From positions 3,314,001 to 3,378,000 of the forward strand of contig NZ_CP021645.1 of the NCBI RefSeq assembly GCF_006384975.1: DNA of 64,000 bases, read 5' to 3'. Numbering within the stretch: the stretch's first letter is position 1; each line of letters begins with the position of its first letter. Origin of the DNA: Pseudomonas oryzihabitans. Its GTDB lineage: Bacteria > Pseudomonadota > Gammaproteobacteria > Pseudomonadales > Pseudomonadaceae. The position numbers were made by a program, and so were the translations under genes. Below are positions 63,561 through 64,000 of this stretch, one piece after another. The notes below the pieces were generated by a model that saw nothing but the letters and a program-made list of their open reading frames with translations, was not told where the DNA came from and made no database searches.

Positions 63561-64000
63561 TCACGTCCTGGCGCCATTGTGCACCAAGGAAGGCCGCTCC
63601 GGGGAAATGGCGGCGGGCAGGCGGAAGCGGAAGCGGGCGCCGCCCAGGCTCGATTCGTCGATGGTCAAACTGCTGCGGTAGCCTTCGAGGATGTCCTGCA
63701 CCACGGCCAGGCCAATGCCTTGTCCTGGGTGCCGGCTGTCCATGCGCATACCGCGGCGCAGCACGCTTTCGCGCCGCTCGGCCGGGATACCGGGGCCATC
63801 GTCCTCGATGTCGAGGATCCAGTGCTCGGTATGGCGCCGCGCACTGACCTTTACCTGGGTCAGGCAAAGGCGATAGGCGTTCTCCAGCAGGTTGCCGAAT
63901 ACCTCCAGCATGGCGGCCTCCTCGGCCTGTACCCGCAGATTGGGCGGCAATTCCAGTTCGGCCTGGACGCGCTTCTCGGCGTAGACCTTGTCCAGGGTGC
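63561..64000 (-). CDS. sensor histidine kinase C-terminus, PhoQ-like (start cut by window)
   Basis: About 145 residues of a histidine kinase catalytic domain. The N box is FGNLLENAYRLC, the D/F box is IEDDGPGIPAERR, and the G2 box is HPGQGIGLAVVQDILEGY. The spacing and IEDDGPGIPAERR resemble PhoQ/QseC-type kinases. The sensor and phospho-accepting His parts lie beyond the right edge, so the stimulus cannot be judged. Confidence 0.85.
   Translation of the reverse strand, partial: TLDKVYAEKRVQAELELPPNLRVQAEEAAMLEVFGNLLENAYRLCLTQVKVSARRHTEHWILDIEDDGPGIPAERRESVLRRGMRMDSRHPGQGIGLAVVQDILEGYRSSLTIDESSLGGARFRFRLPAAISPERPSLVHNGART

Overview
The window looks like a chromosomal segment of a high-GC Pseudomonas, most like the P. 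oryzihabitans/P. psychrotolerans type. The evidence is the dadA-ridA-dadX block with lrp (dadR) and pauR, next to pauB-like and clsC-like genes, the pchP, rep, dgt and xpt genes, the bioB-F-H-C-D operon, and dispersed REP-type repeats. No rRNA, tRNA, CRISPR array, prophage or intact insertion sequence was recognised. Both ends cut genes: a LysR regulator at the left and a sensor kinase at the right.

Layout. (1) 1-3.5 kb: a LysR regulator divergent from an extradiol-dioxygenase-like VOC protein and a Rieske protein, then an Na+/H+ antiporter. (2) 3.8-11.0 kb: a DUF3509-like small gene, a REP cluster, then the xylose locus xylA-xylF-xylG-xylH with divergent xylR and no xylB in view. (3) 11-16.3 kb: dps, a three-gene membrane cassette (unknown soluble protein, holin-like DUF1469, DUF3618), an unlisted 50-aa hydrophilic protein, and an aldo/keto reductase divergent from a LysR gene. 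(4) 16.4-24.6 kb: transporters (OPT, citrate-type MFS, sugar-porter MFS with Cra-like operators), phosphorylcholine phosphatase, a GcvR-like ACT protein, UPF0158 and LysR. (5) 24.6-29.2 kb: AlaX editing protein, 2OG-Fe(II) oxygenase, LysE exporter and Arc-like regulator, then a chemoreceptor. (6) 29.2-29.6 kb: a nest of two MITE-like palindromic elements. (7) 29.6-39.3 kb: flavin reductase, dGTPase, a secreted two-repeat protein, Rep helicase, and two related secreted glycosidase-like proteins, one fused behind a GH5 domain that has lost its nucleophile. A DinB gene remnant lies beside them. (8) 39.3-47.2 kb: pauR, dadX-ridA-dadA, lrp, a methyltransferase, a pauB-like oxidase and a PLD-type cardiolipin synthase. 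(9) 47.4-52 kb: bioBFHCD. (10) 52-57.3 kb: an orphan curlin-repeat protein, a tiny flagellar-rod-like protein, a chemoreceptor, xpt and two CxxC-cluster proteins. (11) 57.3-64 kb: a class B penicillin-binding protein, then an AraC regulator, an acyl-CoA-dehydrogenase-fold enzyme with a nitroalkane-oxidase-like active site and an outer-membrane channel, a thioesterase, and a PhoQ-like kinase end.

How the genes work together. Xylose is imported by XylFGH and isomerised by XylA under XylR. D- and L-alanine turnover is run by DadA/DadX under Lrp, flanked by polyamine genes. Biotin is made by BioC/H/F/D/B, with BioA encoded elsewhere. The most promising undescribed unit is AlaX + 2OG oxygenase + LysE, whose logic fits making a modified amino acid, exporting it and protecting translation from it. 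Other items to follow are the GH5 fusion that lacks its nucleophile, the curlin-like orphan, and the AraC/nitroalkane-oxidase-like/channel cluster with a matched pair of operator-like repeats. Functional names rest on motif and family recognition by eye. No database search was run.
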